Shown piece after piece: positions 1 to 12,700 of a stretch of DNA of 64,000 nt (positions are counted from its first letter, which is position 1; each line of letters begins with the position of its first letter). A program made the translations under genes and the position numbers. The stretch lies in NCBI GenBank assembly GCA_030272155.1, contig CP126191.1, forward strand, positions 3,742,501-3,806,500. The letters are read 5' to 3'. This stretch comes from Tetradesmus obliquus. Taxonomy: Eukaryota; Chlorophyta; Chlorophyceae; Sphaeropleales; Scenedesmaceae. Under the pieces are notes generated by a model. That model made no database searches. It saw nothing but the letters and a program-made list of their open reading frames with translations, and had not been told where the DNA came from.

Positions 1-371
1 GGAACATGGTAACACCCGCCAATGAGGAGAAAAGCCGAATCTGGCTGCTGGTGCATCGGCCGCTGTGATCATGTGCAGTCTTGGACGGCAGCCTCTCCAC
101 CATCGTTTCACGAAGCCAGTGCTACCAGCTTTCTATGTCGGGCACGAGGGTGGCTGTGCCAGTAGCTGCACAAGCTGCCAGCTGACGAGGATGCGGTGCT
201 TGCGCGTGATGACTCTCCTTGTGACCAGCCTGAGCACATCGTCATCGCCTTCATCTTATCACAATCCGGTTACAAACAGGCCATAACAACTCTTCAAGCA
301 CTCGTCTGCGATACTGGTTTCAACACCAGCGAGACCATACCATTATGACAGCAGTGTACTGCAGAACCCAG
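1..371. other. Non-coding left edge, 3' flank of the GT92-like gene
   Basis: I see no convincing exon here. The stretch is the downstream flank of the minus-strand glycosyltransferase-like gene. On the minus strand a TGTAA pentamer (274-270) lies about 98 bases past the stop codon, which fits the usual green-algal poly(A) signal. The short open frames on either strand have no recognisable composition or splice logic. Confidence 0.5.
270..274 (-). terminator. Candidate TGTAA poly(A) signal of the GT92-like gene
   Basis: TGTAA on the minus strand about 98 bases beyond the stop codon. TGTAA is the established polyadenylation signal of chlorophycean nuclear genes. Any five-base motif can occur by chance, so the support is positional. 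Confidence 0.4.
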
Positions 372-2066
372 CTATGCCTGGTTGCACCGCCGCAGAACCT
401 CCTGCCCGCTCTTCACACACTCCTGCACGCTCAGCAGCCCCTGCCCACTTGGCGGCAACATGAACAGCCCCGTGCCCTGCACAGGTGCCACCCAATCACC
501 AAACAGCAGCGTATCATTGCGCAGCGTACGGTCCCAAGGCCGATCCCAAGGCCGGCTGCTGGATATCAACGCTTGCAGGTGCACCACAAACGCACAATGC
601 GGGTCCAACTGGATCGCATAGTAGCCGGCTGCAGGCGCAGCCTTATGCACGCGCGTGTTCACCACCTTGCCAGCTGCCAGCACAGGCTTTCCTAGCAGGC
701 AAGGGCACTGAGTGATCTGCAGCCGACCCTTGTTGCCTAACTTATTCGCAGCCTCCCAGCAGCCCAGCTCCTCTCCGGTGCAGTTGCTGCACAGTCCGGG
801 GTATCGCACCAGCGTGATCACGCCGAACTGGCTGTCCAAGGTTGGCCGCTGCTGGCACTTGCTGCTGCTGAGATCGCCGCCACCTGGCAAGACTAGATAC
901 TCATCCATGTCTAGATAAGCTAGCTGTAGGGTGCGGCCATAGCCAGCCAGCAGGGTGATCTGGTTGCGGGGCACCTGCCAGAAGTAGGGCTGCGGCTGCA
1001 CCACGTGCCCGCTGCTGTTCCTCTGCGCTGACTGGCCCTGCAGGTAGGCGAGAAATTGCAAGCAACAGCATGTTGCATGGTCAGACTGTGCATGATGTGT
1101 TGCTCCACATGCGCCAGTTTCTGACTAGGTGCTCCTGACTGACTACACAGCAGCTGCTGCCAGCTGCTTCAAGAGCGCAACAACTAGAGCATGCACTAAA
1201 GAAAATACCGCGCAACGCAAGCCCATGTGCTGGCAGCAGCCAGCCTGCTGACTCACCCACACCCAGGGCCATATGATGAGCTTCTCTGCCAGTATTTCCG
1301 TCCTGAGCTGCGGCAGTGCAGCCAGTACATGCGCCTCATCCTGGTTACACCTCAGGATTGTGCCCTGAAAGCCCAGGCGCTGGTGATACCTTAAGTGCAG
1401 CAGCAGCAGCCGAGCCATCTTCTCGGCTGGGATCAGGTTGGGATCTGTGGTTGTCACCACATTCCACAGCCCACTGATAGCCCGATTATGCTGCTGCTGA
1501 CCTTCAGTGACCTGGCGGCTGTCCATGCTGCTGCTGCTGCTGCTGCCACCGGTACTGCTAGCCTCATCGCTGCACACCGGTAGGCGCAGCCGATGCTGCA
1601 GGCCAGAGCCCTTCAGCCGCAGCGAGAGACTGTCAACTGTTACGTTGCTGGGCCCGTTGATGGGCCAGAACCCCATGTCTGACTTGTCTGTCTCTGTATC
1701 TTTCCACCACAGGGGCCAGCTACCTCCTGTGCTCCCACTGCTGCTGCTGCTGCTGACTGATAGCCTCAGCAGGGGCTGCAACTCTGACGGCTGCTTGTAA
1801 AAGTACGAGGCTGCTGGGAACACAGGGTTGCTTGGGAAGAGCCCTCCAAAGCCTTTTATGCTGATGCCGCCAGCTGTACAGAAGAGCCGCAGGTACACCC
1901 GCAGTTCACTCTGCTTGAACGACACCCCGCTCATGACAACGTCTTCCGATAACACAACAGGGAACGAGTATGTCTGTACTCCCATGTCGCTGTTTCCCAG
2001 CACCAGTGGCGGCAGGGCTGCGCTGCTGGGTGGTGCATGTAGTGTAGCTGGCTCTGCCATGGCAGC

Positions 2067-2097
<31 letters not shown>

Positions 2098-2171
2098 AGA
2101 GCTGACACCGCATGGACTGACAGCAAGAACAGCAAAGACACGAAGGAAGTTCCATGTCGGTTTCCAGCCAT
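372..2171 (-). CDS. GT92-like (DUF23-type) glycosyltransferase, two exons
   Basis: Exons 2171-1257 and 1037-372 join in phase 0 (donor GTGAGT, acceptor CTGCAG) to give 526 aa. I chose the ATG at 2171 because it opens straight into a hydrophobic signal or anchor (MAGNRHGTSFVSLLFLLS); the open frame further upstream starts only with GTG. A serine run coded by CTG-strand triplets follows. In exon 2 the motif LAYLDMDEYLV, followed by a Pro/Gly turn, matches the DxDE metal-binding signature of family 92 glycosyltransferases, which act in the secretory pathway. The rest of the domain is cysteine-bearing and plausible for that family but I cannot align it. The acceptor sugar and product are unknown. 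Gene direction matches neighbouring copy A, with 1.2 kb between them. Confidence 0.6.
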
Positions 2172-3410
2172 CAGGGGCGCAGTGCCGAGTGGGTTGTGCA
2201 GCGCCACGCAGTGCCAAGAGGATGCTGTCTCATGGCCACCAGCTGCTATCGCTGTTATAAAACATTTGCACGATACAACAGCACATTTGAATTAATTTTA
2301 TGTAAAAGTCGCTGCTAGAAGACGCAAAACGCTGACTGGCCAAAGGTGCAAGGTGCAAGAGTGTACTTCGCGGGGCACCCCGCCACAATCCAATTGGGCA
2401 ATTGCAGTTGCAACGCGCAGAAATTTTCAAGCCCTCGATTACAGTGAGACTATCGTCAAACTCAAAATCTTTGGCTACATCAGCGGCGACAGTTGCACTG
2501 CAAGCGCGTTTCAGTTCAGACACAGGCAGCAGCATCGCTGGTGCTGCACCGAGGTGTTTCGCTGTTCTGTGCCGTGCCGTGCTTGATCAGCATAGAACCC
2601 AACGTAACTGAACCAATCCGGTAATACAACTGTGACTGCTCGGCAAAGGGATGCTTGCAGGCCTGGTTGAGGCCACTGCTGGCGATGTACAGCAGTGCCA
2701 GCCTTGCTGCTGCAACAAACCACGCAGGTCTCGCTGCAGTGCAACGCAAATTCCACACAGATGATGTGGTGTGTCAAATCAGCAAGCGCATACCACCAGT
2801 GCAGCCTTTTGTGCAGCTGAAGTGCCCAGCTGGCGTCAGGCCCTGCCACCTGCCAGAGGCCTGGCTGCTGCTGGCACGCTGCATGCATGTGGTTGAAAGC
2901 TGAAGATACCCCATGACACCCGAAGCCGCACAGGCAGACATCATCATACTATGGCTTGGATCAATATGAGGGTGCCTATCTCTCAACTGAACAGCACTGC
3001 TCAGGTGCTTGCCCCTACTAGGGACAGTCTACTGGCACCCCTGGTCCTTGTACTGCCTTGCCAGCGCGTGCAGGTGCACTGTGATATGGCAGACGCATCT
3101 TGGCGTGGTGCATATGCACACCCATGAGCTGGTTGATCCACGCAACTACAACTCATGATCAGAGCATCCTGGCAGGAACCTCCTGCCAGGGTTGAACCCT
3201 AGATGCCTGCCAGCCTGAGACGCAGGCACATGCTTTGAAGCGCTGTGATAGCAGGTGCAGCTGCAGTTGCTTCGCTACTAGTACTAGTGTACAGAGCATG
3301 CACGCCTTCATAGCTTGCAACCTTGAAAGTCAGCCAGCATCATCAAGCTACTGCCTGTCTTGCAACGGAACATAGCTGCATGCAGTACTGCTCACACGCA
3401 GGCTGCTTGG
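2172..3410. other. Intergenic region; outer flank of the inverted duplication
   Basis: No supported gene. From about 3120 to 3410 the sequence is the reverse-complement counterpart of about 30972-31260, so the inverted duplication runs roughly 250-300 bases beyond the stop codons of copies A and B. The remainder (2172-3100) contains scattered open frames without splice signals or family likeness. Confidence 0.55.
3150..3205 (+). repeat. tRNA-like (SINE-like) fragment in the 3' flank of copy A
   Basis: TGATCAGAGCATCC resembles a tRNA A box. It is followed by an 8-bp perfect hairpin (TGGCAGGA / TCCTGCCA, loop ACC) and then by GGTTGAACC, which resembles a B box. The A-to-B spacing is about 12 bases short of a normal tRNA and no acceptor stem closes, so this is not a functional tRNA gene. 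A tRNA-derived SINE remnant is the best guess. The same element lies reversed at about 31184-31239. Confidence 0.3.
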
Positions 3411-6400
3411 CTAAGGACACGCCACTGGCGCCCCTGGTCTATCAGCTGACTTTCCAGCTCTTGCAGCTGCACTGCGGATCGGCAGGTGCATCTTGGCGCC
3501 GTGCATGCTCAGCCCCATGAGCTGCAAGCACCACTGCACTGCGTGGGTGGTCTTGCTCATTGCAGCACGCAGCACCAGCCAGTCAATGAGCCTCAGCAGC
3601 TGCCACAGCACACTGCACACATACACAAGGTTCACTGCCAGCACAATGCCACCCATAGCCAGCCCGTATGCAGCACCAGGCGTGACAGGACCGTAAGCCA
3701 AAAATGACAGGCCAGCCAATGTGGTCAACAGCAGACAGTGTGTGTTGCGCACCATTGCCCTGCCTGTTTGTGTATGAACGTACGGCTGAAACCCCGACCG
3801 CATATGTGATATCAGCATGAGCGCAACCACCATCAGCAGGCATTGATAGAATGGACCCACATTCACACCAAACACACTGATGGCAACCATTGCAGCCGTC
3901 TCTGTAACCTCTGCTGCCTCCCACCAGCAAAACCTTTCACGATATGATTGCGTGAGGAAGCCCCAGCTGCGCCTGAAGCCTGCGTCACCTAGCTGGGCCT
4001 TGTGGGAGACTGTGACATAAACTATCACTGCTGGCAGGCCTAAACACAGCAGAGCAACCAGCGGCACGCCCAGCCCAAGCGCCAGACCCCTGTGCCAGCG
4101 TGTGCCAAAGCAGACGCTGTTGGTGTCATACACCCAGAATGAGCCAACCGCATTAGCCTCATATGGCCAAGTTGCAGGCTGATCCAACGGTATGCATGCA
4201 AAAATGCCAAACAAAGTACGCTGCAGCGACGGCAGGAAGAAGAACAGCACAACCATGGTGCTGCTGCCCAGGCGAGGAAGCAAGTTGCGGAGGGTGCCAG
4301 GCCGCTTGAACTGCAGGCAACATCCAGTATGCAGCAAAACCTCCAACAGCAGCACCACAAACAACACAGCTACTGGCATGCCGAGGTAGAACACAACCCG
4401 CTGTGCAGCTAAGGGCACTGCGCTGTCAGCTGGCAATAAGCAGTCCGCGCTGAGCGTCTCAGGAGAGGAGCTGGACCACACCGCAGCAAGCACTCGCAAT
4501 GGGTACGCAATAGATGCTGGCCAGTCAACACTGAGCGAGGCCACAATCAGCATGCGCTGCCCATACAGCACCAAGCAACGGATCAACTCTGCTGGTGGCT
4601 GCTGCTCCCCCTGCTGGGCAGCTGATGAGTCCTTAAGTGTGAAATGCAACAACAGTTTGATGCATGCCAGCAGCACAACCGCCGAGACAGCATAAAGCGT
4701 TACTATAACAGACGGGTTCATGCAAACTCTGCAATTGAATGGCTTGGTGGACCCATAGCCATCAGCGCACTTGCCGCATACATTGCCAGTGTAAGCGGCA
4801 GCACATTGCAGGGAATTGTAGCCTCTGTAGTCGCTTCTGCAGCTGGCGTTGCCAGTGCATGCTCGCAGTGCTGCTCCTTTGCCCTGACATGCTTCTGCAT
4901 TGGGACACCTGCAAAGCAGCAACCACGGCAGCCACGATGTTGCAGAGTATGATCCAAAGTTGACTACACATGCATCACGAGTGTGACTGTGCCATTCTGC
5001 TGCAGGAGGCACTTTTCCGCATTGTTCAAAGGTATTGAAGTTGCAGGAACACCGCTGCTGACCAGGTCTATAGGTATGCACGTGCACCATGCAGTGCCCA
5101 TCTGCCTGCAGCAAGCCACTTGAGTTACCACATGCTGCGTGTACATACACTGCAAGCGTACGCCATACGCATGCAAACTTGTGGCCACGGGCTGGCATTC
5201 AGCTGCTGCCACGCCTTACCTATGCATCTGCGCCGAATCTGTTGCACTGTGCCACCAGCCAGGCAGCGGCAAGATGGAAGCACCACCAGGGCAGTCTGCC
5301 CCTGCTAGGGGGCAGGGCTGGCACTCCTGCTGGCTGGGGTCGAGGCTGTAGGAGCCTGGCAGGCACGCTAGGCACGTGTCTGGAGTAGGCGCAACCTCAC
5401 CCCGCATGCAAGGGCGAACCTGAAGGCTGAGTACTGCTGGTGCGACACTAGGGCTGTCGGCACACCTGAACGTGATGTTATACTGCCCTGGCGGCGGCTG
5501 CACAGGCAGCAGCATGTTGACCATGCCGTTCTTTTCTGATGAGCTGGTTCCCAAAGAGTACTTGCCATCAAGGGAGGCCGTGACAGCAACACCTTCGCAT
5601 GGGAGGTTGTGATGACCAGAAACATGCAGTTTCACAGGCAAGATGCCCTCGCCACTGCCCACCCTACTAACAAAGTCATTCACAGACGTATTGCCTATCA
5701 GTGCAAGGCTAGTTTCTTCAACAGAGACGTCAGCATCGTAGCGTGCACTGTTGTTGACTGTAACAGCCAGCACGTGCGCCACATCAAACCCGCTGCTTAA
5801 AGCATACACTCCACCACCATACTTTGCCGCAACGTTTTCTGTTATGACTGTGATATTCGGGTCCAAGTGCACAACGGACTTGCCCTCCAATGACAATCCA
5901 CCCCCACTGACTGCGGCTCTGTTGTGCCGAACAGAGCAGTTGCTGACACTCAATTGAGCCGTACTGTCAGTGATAATGGCGCCACCATAGTTTGCATCAT
6001 TGCCCTCAAACAGGACATCTGTTGCATCAACCTGCAGCGCAGGACACAAGCAGCTGCAACTGTTGTATTCCTTGCAAGCACGTGAGGAGCAGAAGGATGC
6101 AATGAGCAACCTGCCCTCCAGTGCACTAGCCATCACTACCACAGGGGCTGAAGCAAAGTGTCATTACAAACGCAGGCAGAGCAGGCTCTGCTGTTTTGTC
6201 ATGCTTGCTGCCTGCTGCTGGCAGCAGTAAAGTTAGTACAGCAAAGTGTGCTACGTCTGTGTGTCCTGTGCGCTACAACCGTGTGTCTTGTGTGCTACAT
6301 ATGTGTGTCCTGTGTGTAGGCTGTCTGATCACTGGCTGAGCACGTATATTAGTGATGGCTGGGGTACCTGCGCATGCACCGCTCAATCGGATGCACCATC

Positions 6401-6682
6401 TACATTCCTGAGCACCCACCTTCGAGGAACTGAATACCACCAAACCTCCTCCTGCTGTTTTGGCGCTGTTGTTGGTTAACTGCAGATGTGTCAGGTTGCC
6501 CGTACTGTACTCATCAAAGTAAAGGCCCCCTCCCCTCTCTGATGCGCTGTTGGTCTGGACCCTGCTGTGAACGATAGCCACAGTGGTGTTGTCCCAAGCT
6601 GCCACAGCTCCTCCCTTGCCTGAGCTGCTGTTGCTGAGGGTGCAGTTGCTGATCAGCACCTGCCGTTGTTACGCAGTAGCAC

Positions 6683-6719
<37 letters not shown>

Positions 6720-9700
6720 TGTGTCAGCGCAAATGGTGCAGTCTTGATGTGCTCGCCAGCACCAGTGCAGGTATGGCATGGCTCATACCAGCGGATACCT
6801 GCAGAGCACTTGTGTCTGTCATTTGCAACTAGCCATATACAGCCATTTCACCCAGGTTGGCTGGCAAGCTGCAAGGTGCGTAGCTATGTGTTGTCTGCTT
6901 GCTTACACATGCACTGCAGTGCAGCTGCTTGGTACAATGCAGCCAGGACTGACGTCCTGTCTGATAGCTCGCAAGGACATGCTGAATGTGAACAGGGAGC
7001 AGGGGCAATCAGCAAAGGCCAGACAGGCACAGGGAGTGCAATGTAACGCAAGCCAAAAGCATTTCCAACGCCCACGCGGTGGCAATCACATGCTGGTTGG
7101 CAACTGGTGTCTGCCCACCTGTGCGTGCTTCTGTGTTTGCAGCACACCCCCAGCAGTGACCGCAGTGTTGCCATCCAGCAGGCAGCCATCTAGAGCTACC
7201 TTACTCAGCTCATCTGCCAGCAGCACGCCGCCCCATGTTGCATTGTTGCTGGCAAAACTGCTGCCGTACACGCCAAGGCTGCTGCTGCCACTGGCATAGA
7301 CAGCTCCTCCTGACGGAGCCTGGCCGCCCGTGAAACTGCTGCTGGTCACTGAAACCTGCATCACAGCAGCAGCCACAAGATGCACTGCACACGTATCAAA
7401 GCTCGGATGGATGTGGTTGAGCCCTGGTGTGAACACAGCATATAGTTTTCTGAGCCTAAGCTGGTGGAGATGGTTCACTCCTACAAGCAGACCTGCCAGA
7501 AACCGCATAACCTCTTACAATCTGCGCCCATCCCACAGTCGGTTAGGCTGTCCGCATACTGTACGCTCGGTGGATGCTGACTGCAATCAAGGCAAATTCC
7601 ATCTTAAAAACAATCACGCACCTTGCTGTTAACAGAACACTGCAGAGCTGCTCCGTAAGTTGCGCTGTTGTCATTGAATGAGCAGAGGGACAGCTTCAGC
7701 GTGGCAGTGTTGGTGACAAAGAAAGCGTCATAGTTGCCGGCGTGGTTGTTATTGACTGTGCAACCATGAGCTTCGGCCTGCAATGATGTGGAACGTGCAT
7801 GAGGCGGATGAAGGGATGATGAGGTCAGACAAACGTTGAAGCTGTAGATTAGACGGAAGCTGTAGATCAGATGTTTACATGGGTGCACACAGACCAGCAT
7901 GCCGCAGCCATGGCCAGCATACATTTTCCTCAGCAGACAGGCAATGAGATGTTCATGGACATGGCTTCAGCGTATGGCACTTGCACAGCGGTGTTGCACT
8001 ATTAGGCTGTGCACTGTCTCGTGAGCAAATGGCGGGGAAAAAAGCAGACCACTACGGCCAGGCCTGTCAGGCCTGCCAGGGCTGCCACTAGGAAGAGCTT
8101 GCGTACCTGCGCAGTGTCTGCCACAATTGCCACGGCGCCGTTGGTGCTGGCCGTGTTGTTGTAGAACGTGTTGAACCTCAACTCGACTGCAGCAGAACCG
8201 TAAGCCGCAAACGCCGCTGCATAGCTGGCGTTGTTACCAGCAAAAGAGCAGTTGCTGCAGCAGGGCAGAGTGATGTTGGCAGTGGTTGGCAGTACTGTCC
8301 AGTGCTGGTGCTGTGTGACAGGTGCTTGTGCTGCTTGAACCGGTGCATGCAATGGATATGATCTGGCAAGCAAACACAGAGACTGCCATTGCAGGGCCAT
8401 CCTAGTAGGTATAGATTACACAAGCCGGCATCCGCTGTTCCCTGCTAAAACACACCGACCCAGTACCTTGCACAGTCTGTTCTGCCTGATGCAGCAACAC
8501 ACCAACATGTACACACTAATATCAGGTATGTCAAGCAGCCGCAGGCCAGCCCACCTGATGCTGACTTGGCTAAAGTCAGCTGCATACACGCAAGCGACGT
8601 TGCCTGCCTGATTTCCAGCCACCGTGCAGTTGTGCATTGTCGCCTACAGCAGCGCAGCAGAATAAGCACAACGGCTCGGACGGGGGGGAAAGCTCCTGTG
8701 GCGGCAGCTGTGTGTCATTGTGCCGCAAACGCATGCAGATAGTACAAATAAAGCAGCACAACTTCAGCCCAGCGGCCATCAACAACAGCAGCAGCAGAAC
8801 TGGCGAAAGCGCCAGCAGCTGTGCAGTGCTTTGCAGCTGTGAATGAAAGGAGCTGGGGCAGCATAGACATAGCACGAGGTCTGCAGAGGGTGCATGCTGG
8901 GCAGTCTGTTGCGGCTCCACTGCAGTGACTGGGAGCAACAGTATTCAGCCCTGGTGGTGCACAACTGAGCCGTCTACGTGGCCAGTACCTGAGCCGAATC
9001 CGTAAGCTCCATGGCAGCGCCATTGTTAGACACACTGTTGCCTTGCACAGTGCAGCTGTCAAGCGTAACTGTGGCATTGGCATAGGCAGCTAGGCCTGCT
9101 GCAAAGGAGGCCTTGTTGTTTGCAAGCATGCTCTGCCTGCAGCGTGTTGGCAACACAATAATAGCATGGCATCAGTAAAACAGCGCAAGCGAGCAACTGC
9201 TCGGCTCTCACAGCAACAGACCATGATATGCAAGTGAGTTCTGCCTTTGCGCCTGACCAGACATTCACAACTGACTATTGCTGCCCCTGATGGCATACTC
9301 AATGAAGCAGGGAAAGCTGTTCCCAATGGGCAGGCCTGCAGCAGCCGCTTGTTCCAGCAGCACTCACATCACGTGCAGTTGAGTCTGCTCAGTCATGTGG
9401 ATGGCCGCTCCAGCTGTGGCTGCCACATTGTGCTTGAAGGTGCAGCTCTTCAAGGCAGCCTGCACAGAAACAGCACCGTACCCTGCCGCTTATGAACTGA
9501 CTTCACAGATGTGCTAGCCAACGCTTGTGCCTGACAGCTACACTCTATTGCAGTGTAATAGTAACATCTGCATTGCTTGTGTTTATGAGAGGTTCTCCCT
9601 TGCTTGGCACAGCATCTGTCATTATCAGCTGATCCCACAGCAATCAACACAGAACCAGATGTTGCAATGCAGTGTACACTCCTAGGGCAGGCCAGGGAAA

Positions 9701-12700
9701 GGGCTGTCGTATCTTACACAGTCAACATCCCTGTACGCGGTTGAAGAAGCCAGTCGAGCGGTTACCACAGGCAGCAATCACACCTTTGCACTGTTGCTGA
9801 GCTGCAGCCCCGCGCCATTGGTGCCGGCGTGATTGTTCACGAATGCCACGTCGTGTAGCTGCGCAGTGCTGTTGGCGATGCATTGCATGCCCCCGCCGTA
9901 CGTTGCATTGTTGGCGGCAATGGTCGATCCCCTGCGGCGTGGCAATGTGCATTTCAGTAACAAGAGAAGCGGCTCAAGCTCCAACGCACTGTGCGGCTGA
10001 CGGCTTCTACAGGATCATTGATGTTAAAAGCGCACGCTGATGTCAGCCATTTCTACGGGATCGTTCACTTGAGATGCGCACGCTGTGTTGCTAACGCAGG
10101 CCAAAGGTCAGTCTGCAAGCTTGCCTAAACATACCAAGTCACCAACAACAGCAGCCTTGTCACTCAGCTACACTATCGCTCCCTAGAGTGATAGACATGT
10201 GAGTGCTCAGAGCTCTGCTCTGACCTCACTATGGCTTACGCCAGAAGACATTGTGTAGGTGGTTACAACAGTATGTTTGTTGCGTGCAACACTACTCTAG
10301 AAGCCCCATGAACTAGTGTGCTGTCTAAGTAGAACTACGTAGATGGACTTTGATCCTTCGGGCATGTTACTCTGAGTCTTAGGGTACATGTTCGTTGGTA
10401 CGTAGGCAGGGCAGGCCATGTTAACGGGCCTTCGTCCCCAAGTCCAGGATTCTTACACCAGCTCAGCTTGCCCAGCGCAAGACTGGTAGCTGAGAGTTCT
10501 TTCCTGGACTAAAAGTCCGCACGTACTACTACGTACTCAACAACCGCACTCAGCGAGGTGCATACAGTACACACAAAGCCCCTAAGGGAACGTGTGTTGA
10601 GATTTTAAAGTTTTCAGTCAGGCCAGCGCGCCATGACTGAGCACGAGGTTGAGGAACGGGAGGAACGGCTCCTGTCCTCCGAGGAAGGAGACGATGAGGG
10701 TGAGCCCTCAGAGCTTGAGAAAGGCAAAAGCTTTTATGCTCGCTTAAAGCAGAGGCTTTGTGACCTCTATGGCGCAACCAGCTTCGAAGAGCTGTTACAG
10801 CAGAAACGCGAAGCAGTTGCCTCGCTCAAGCGTTCCTATGCCATTTCTCAAGAGGCTGAGGCTAACTTATCCCTCAAATCTCTGAAATACCTGCGTGCAG
10901 AGGCTGTGCCCTCAACAGTTCGCATTGCCAAGCTCCTCGAGCAGGGCAGGGCCAAAGAGCTCCGCACTGCTTTCTCAGCGCTGCAAAGCGAAGTCAAAGC
11001 AGCTAAGGCTGAGCTGAAGCTCGCAGAGCAGACTGCGGGTATCGCCACGCGCGATTATAATGAGCTCTGGGAACGCCACCAGCAGCAGCTGCAGGAGCTC
11101 AGCGAGGCTCAAGCTCGGCTGGTGGAGGGCGCCGAGGAGCTAGAGCAGGCCAAGGAGCTGCTGCAGCAGCAGAAGGATGAGACAGCAGCTGCAGGCACGC
11201 GTGTCGACAACCTGCGTGTCGAGTTAGCTGGCTCAGTGGAAGAGCTGCAGGAGCTGCAGGAGAAGGTGCAGGTGCTGTCAGGTAAGGCACTGGCATCAGC
11301 GCTTGCCAGGCCAGAGACTTTTGACGGCAAAGACCTGCTCACTGGCAAAGCAATGCAGGGCCAGAAAGTGGTGCAGTGGACCACAGCAGTCAAGCGTTAC
11401 TGCCAGGCACTGAAGCTCAGCCCGTCCCAGCATGTGAGCGTAGCAGTGTCTCTGCTGAGAGGTGCAGCAGCACAGGCTTGGACTAGTGCTGAAGCAGTGC
11501 TGCTGGGCAATAACACAGAGATCACGCTAGAGCATGTACGCGAGTGCCTGCTCAAGCGCTTTACACCTGCAGCCACTGCACACACTGTGCGCACAGCACT
11601 AGATCAGCTCAAGCAGCAGGGCCAGTATGCCTCTATTGCTGCTTATGTGACACAGTTTGATGCACTGTGCAGCCAGCTGCCCAAGATTGCAGAGGAGGAG
11701 CGGTGCCACCGCTTCATCACAGGGCTGCAGCAGAGTGTAGTCAAAGCAGTTTGTGTGGACCCAGCCACGAACGAGCTGTTCACTGACTATGAGCGCATGC
11801 GCCACTCTGCTCTGACCTATGCTGCCACCTCGGCAGGCTTCCTCGACAATGTCGGCCAGGCAGCAGGCGAGACAGGCAGCCGCATGGACAAGTTCAAGCG
11901 GCAGAAGACTGGCAACCGCCAGCCCCAGCAGGGCGGTGGCGGTGCTGGCAGCAGCGGCGCCGGCAGTAGCGGCGCAGGCGGCAGCAGCTCAGGTGGCTCA
12001 GGTGCTGCAGGGCAGCGCGGCAACGCCAGCCAGCCAGGCTGGGCGCCACGCCGCTCCAAGGAGCACTTTGCCTACCTGCAGACCAAGAAGAGGTGTGCTC
12101 GCTGCTTCGGTGACAAGCACGACTACAAGGCCTGCACGGCCCCAGTTCAGCCTGCAAATGCAGTGCCCCCAGGCTTCGGCGAAAGTGGCTAGGGTGGCCA
12201 GGGGCCAGTCAGCAGCAGTGGTGATGCTGCAAGTGGCGATTTCTGTTTACCAGTTACGTGTGTAGCAGTTGGTGCAGCAATTGCTAAGCCAACTGGGCCT
12301 GCTGTTGTTCTTCAGCGTGGGAGCAGCAGTGGTATAACAGATAATGTCATTTTGACTGAGCAGAAGGGTCCCACTGTTCAGGAGGTGTTACCGACTGATT
12401 CGCAGCAAGATACTGTGAGCAGTGCACGTTGGACAGTGCCTGTTGCTGCATTTGACAGGTCAGCCTGTAGGTTTGATGCAACAGCGTTTGCCAAGCTATC
12501 AGGTTTGACCGACAAAACAGTTACGTTAGATGCATGTGCCGGCAGCGTCCAGCATGCTCTAGCAGCAGACTGGTGCTCAGCAAGCACTAAGTCATTCCTG
12601 CAGTACAACTGTACTGGCCATCATGTGTGGTTGGATCCCCCACAGGAACAGTTCACTACTTACTTGCAGCATTACCTGCAGTGTAAGAGCAGTCAGCCAG

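Noticed and set aside
65-286. 73-aa open frame at the left edge
   Set aside because: No splice sites, no family likeness, and it overlaps the 3' UTR side of the minus-strand GT92-like gene.
1828-2295. 155-aa plus-strand frame opposite the GT92-like exon 1
   Set aside because: It is the complement of the serine-rich minus-strand exon; its poly-Leu run comes from the same CTG triplets.
2511-2888. 125-aa minus-strand frame upstream of the GT92-like gene
   Set aside because: No partner exon or recognisable motif; its position before a complete signal peptide makes an extra exon unlikely.
3150-3205. Functional tRNA gene
   Set aside because: The A- and B-box-like motifs are too close together and no acceptor stem or proper anticodon loop closes.
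11819-12265. 148-aa frame overlapping gag in another register
   Set aside because: Ala/Ser-rich shadow of the gag Gly/Ser linker; gag itself has clear domains and explains the composition.
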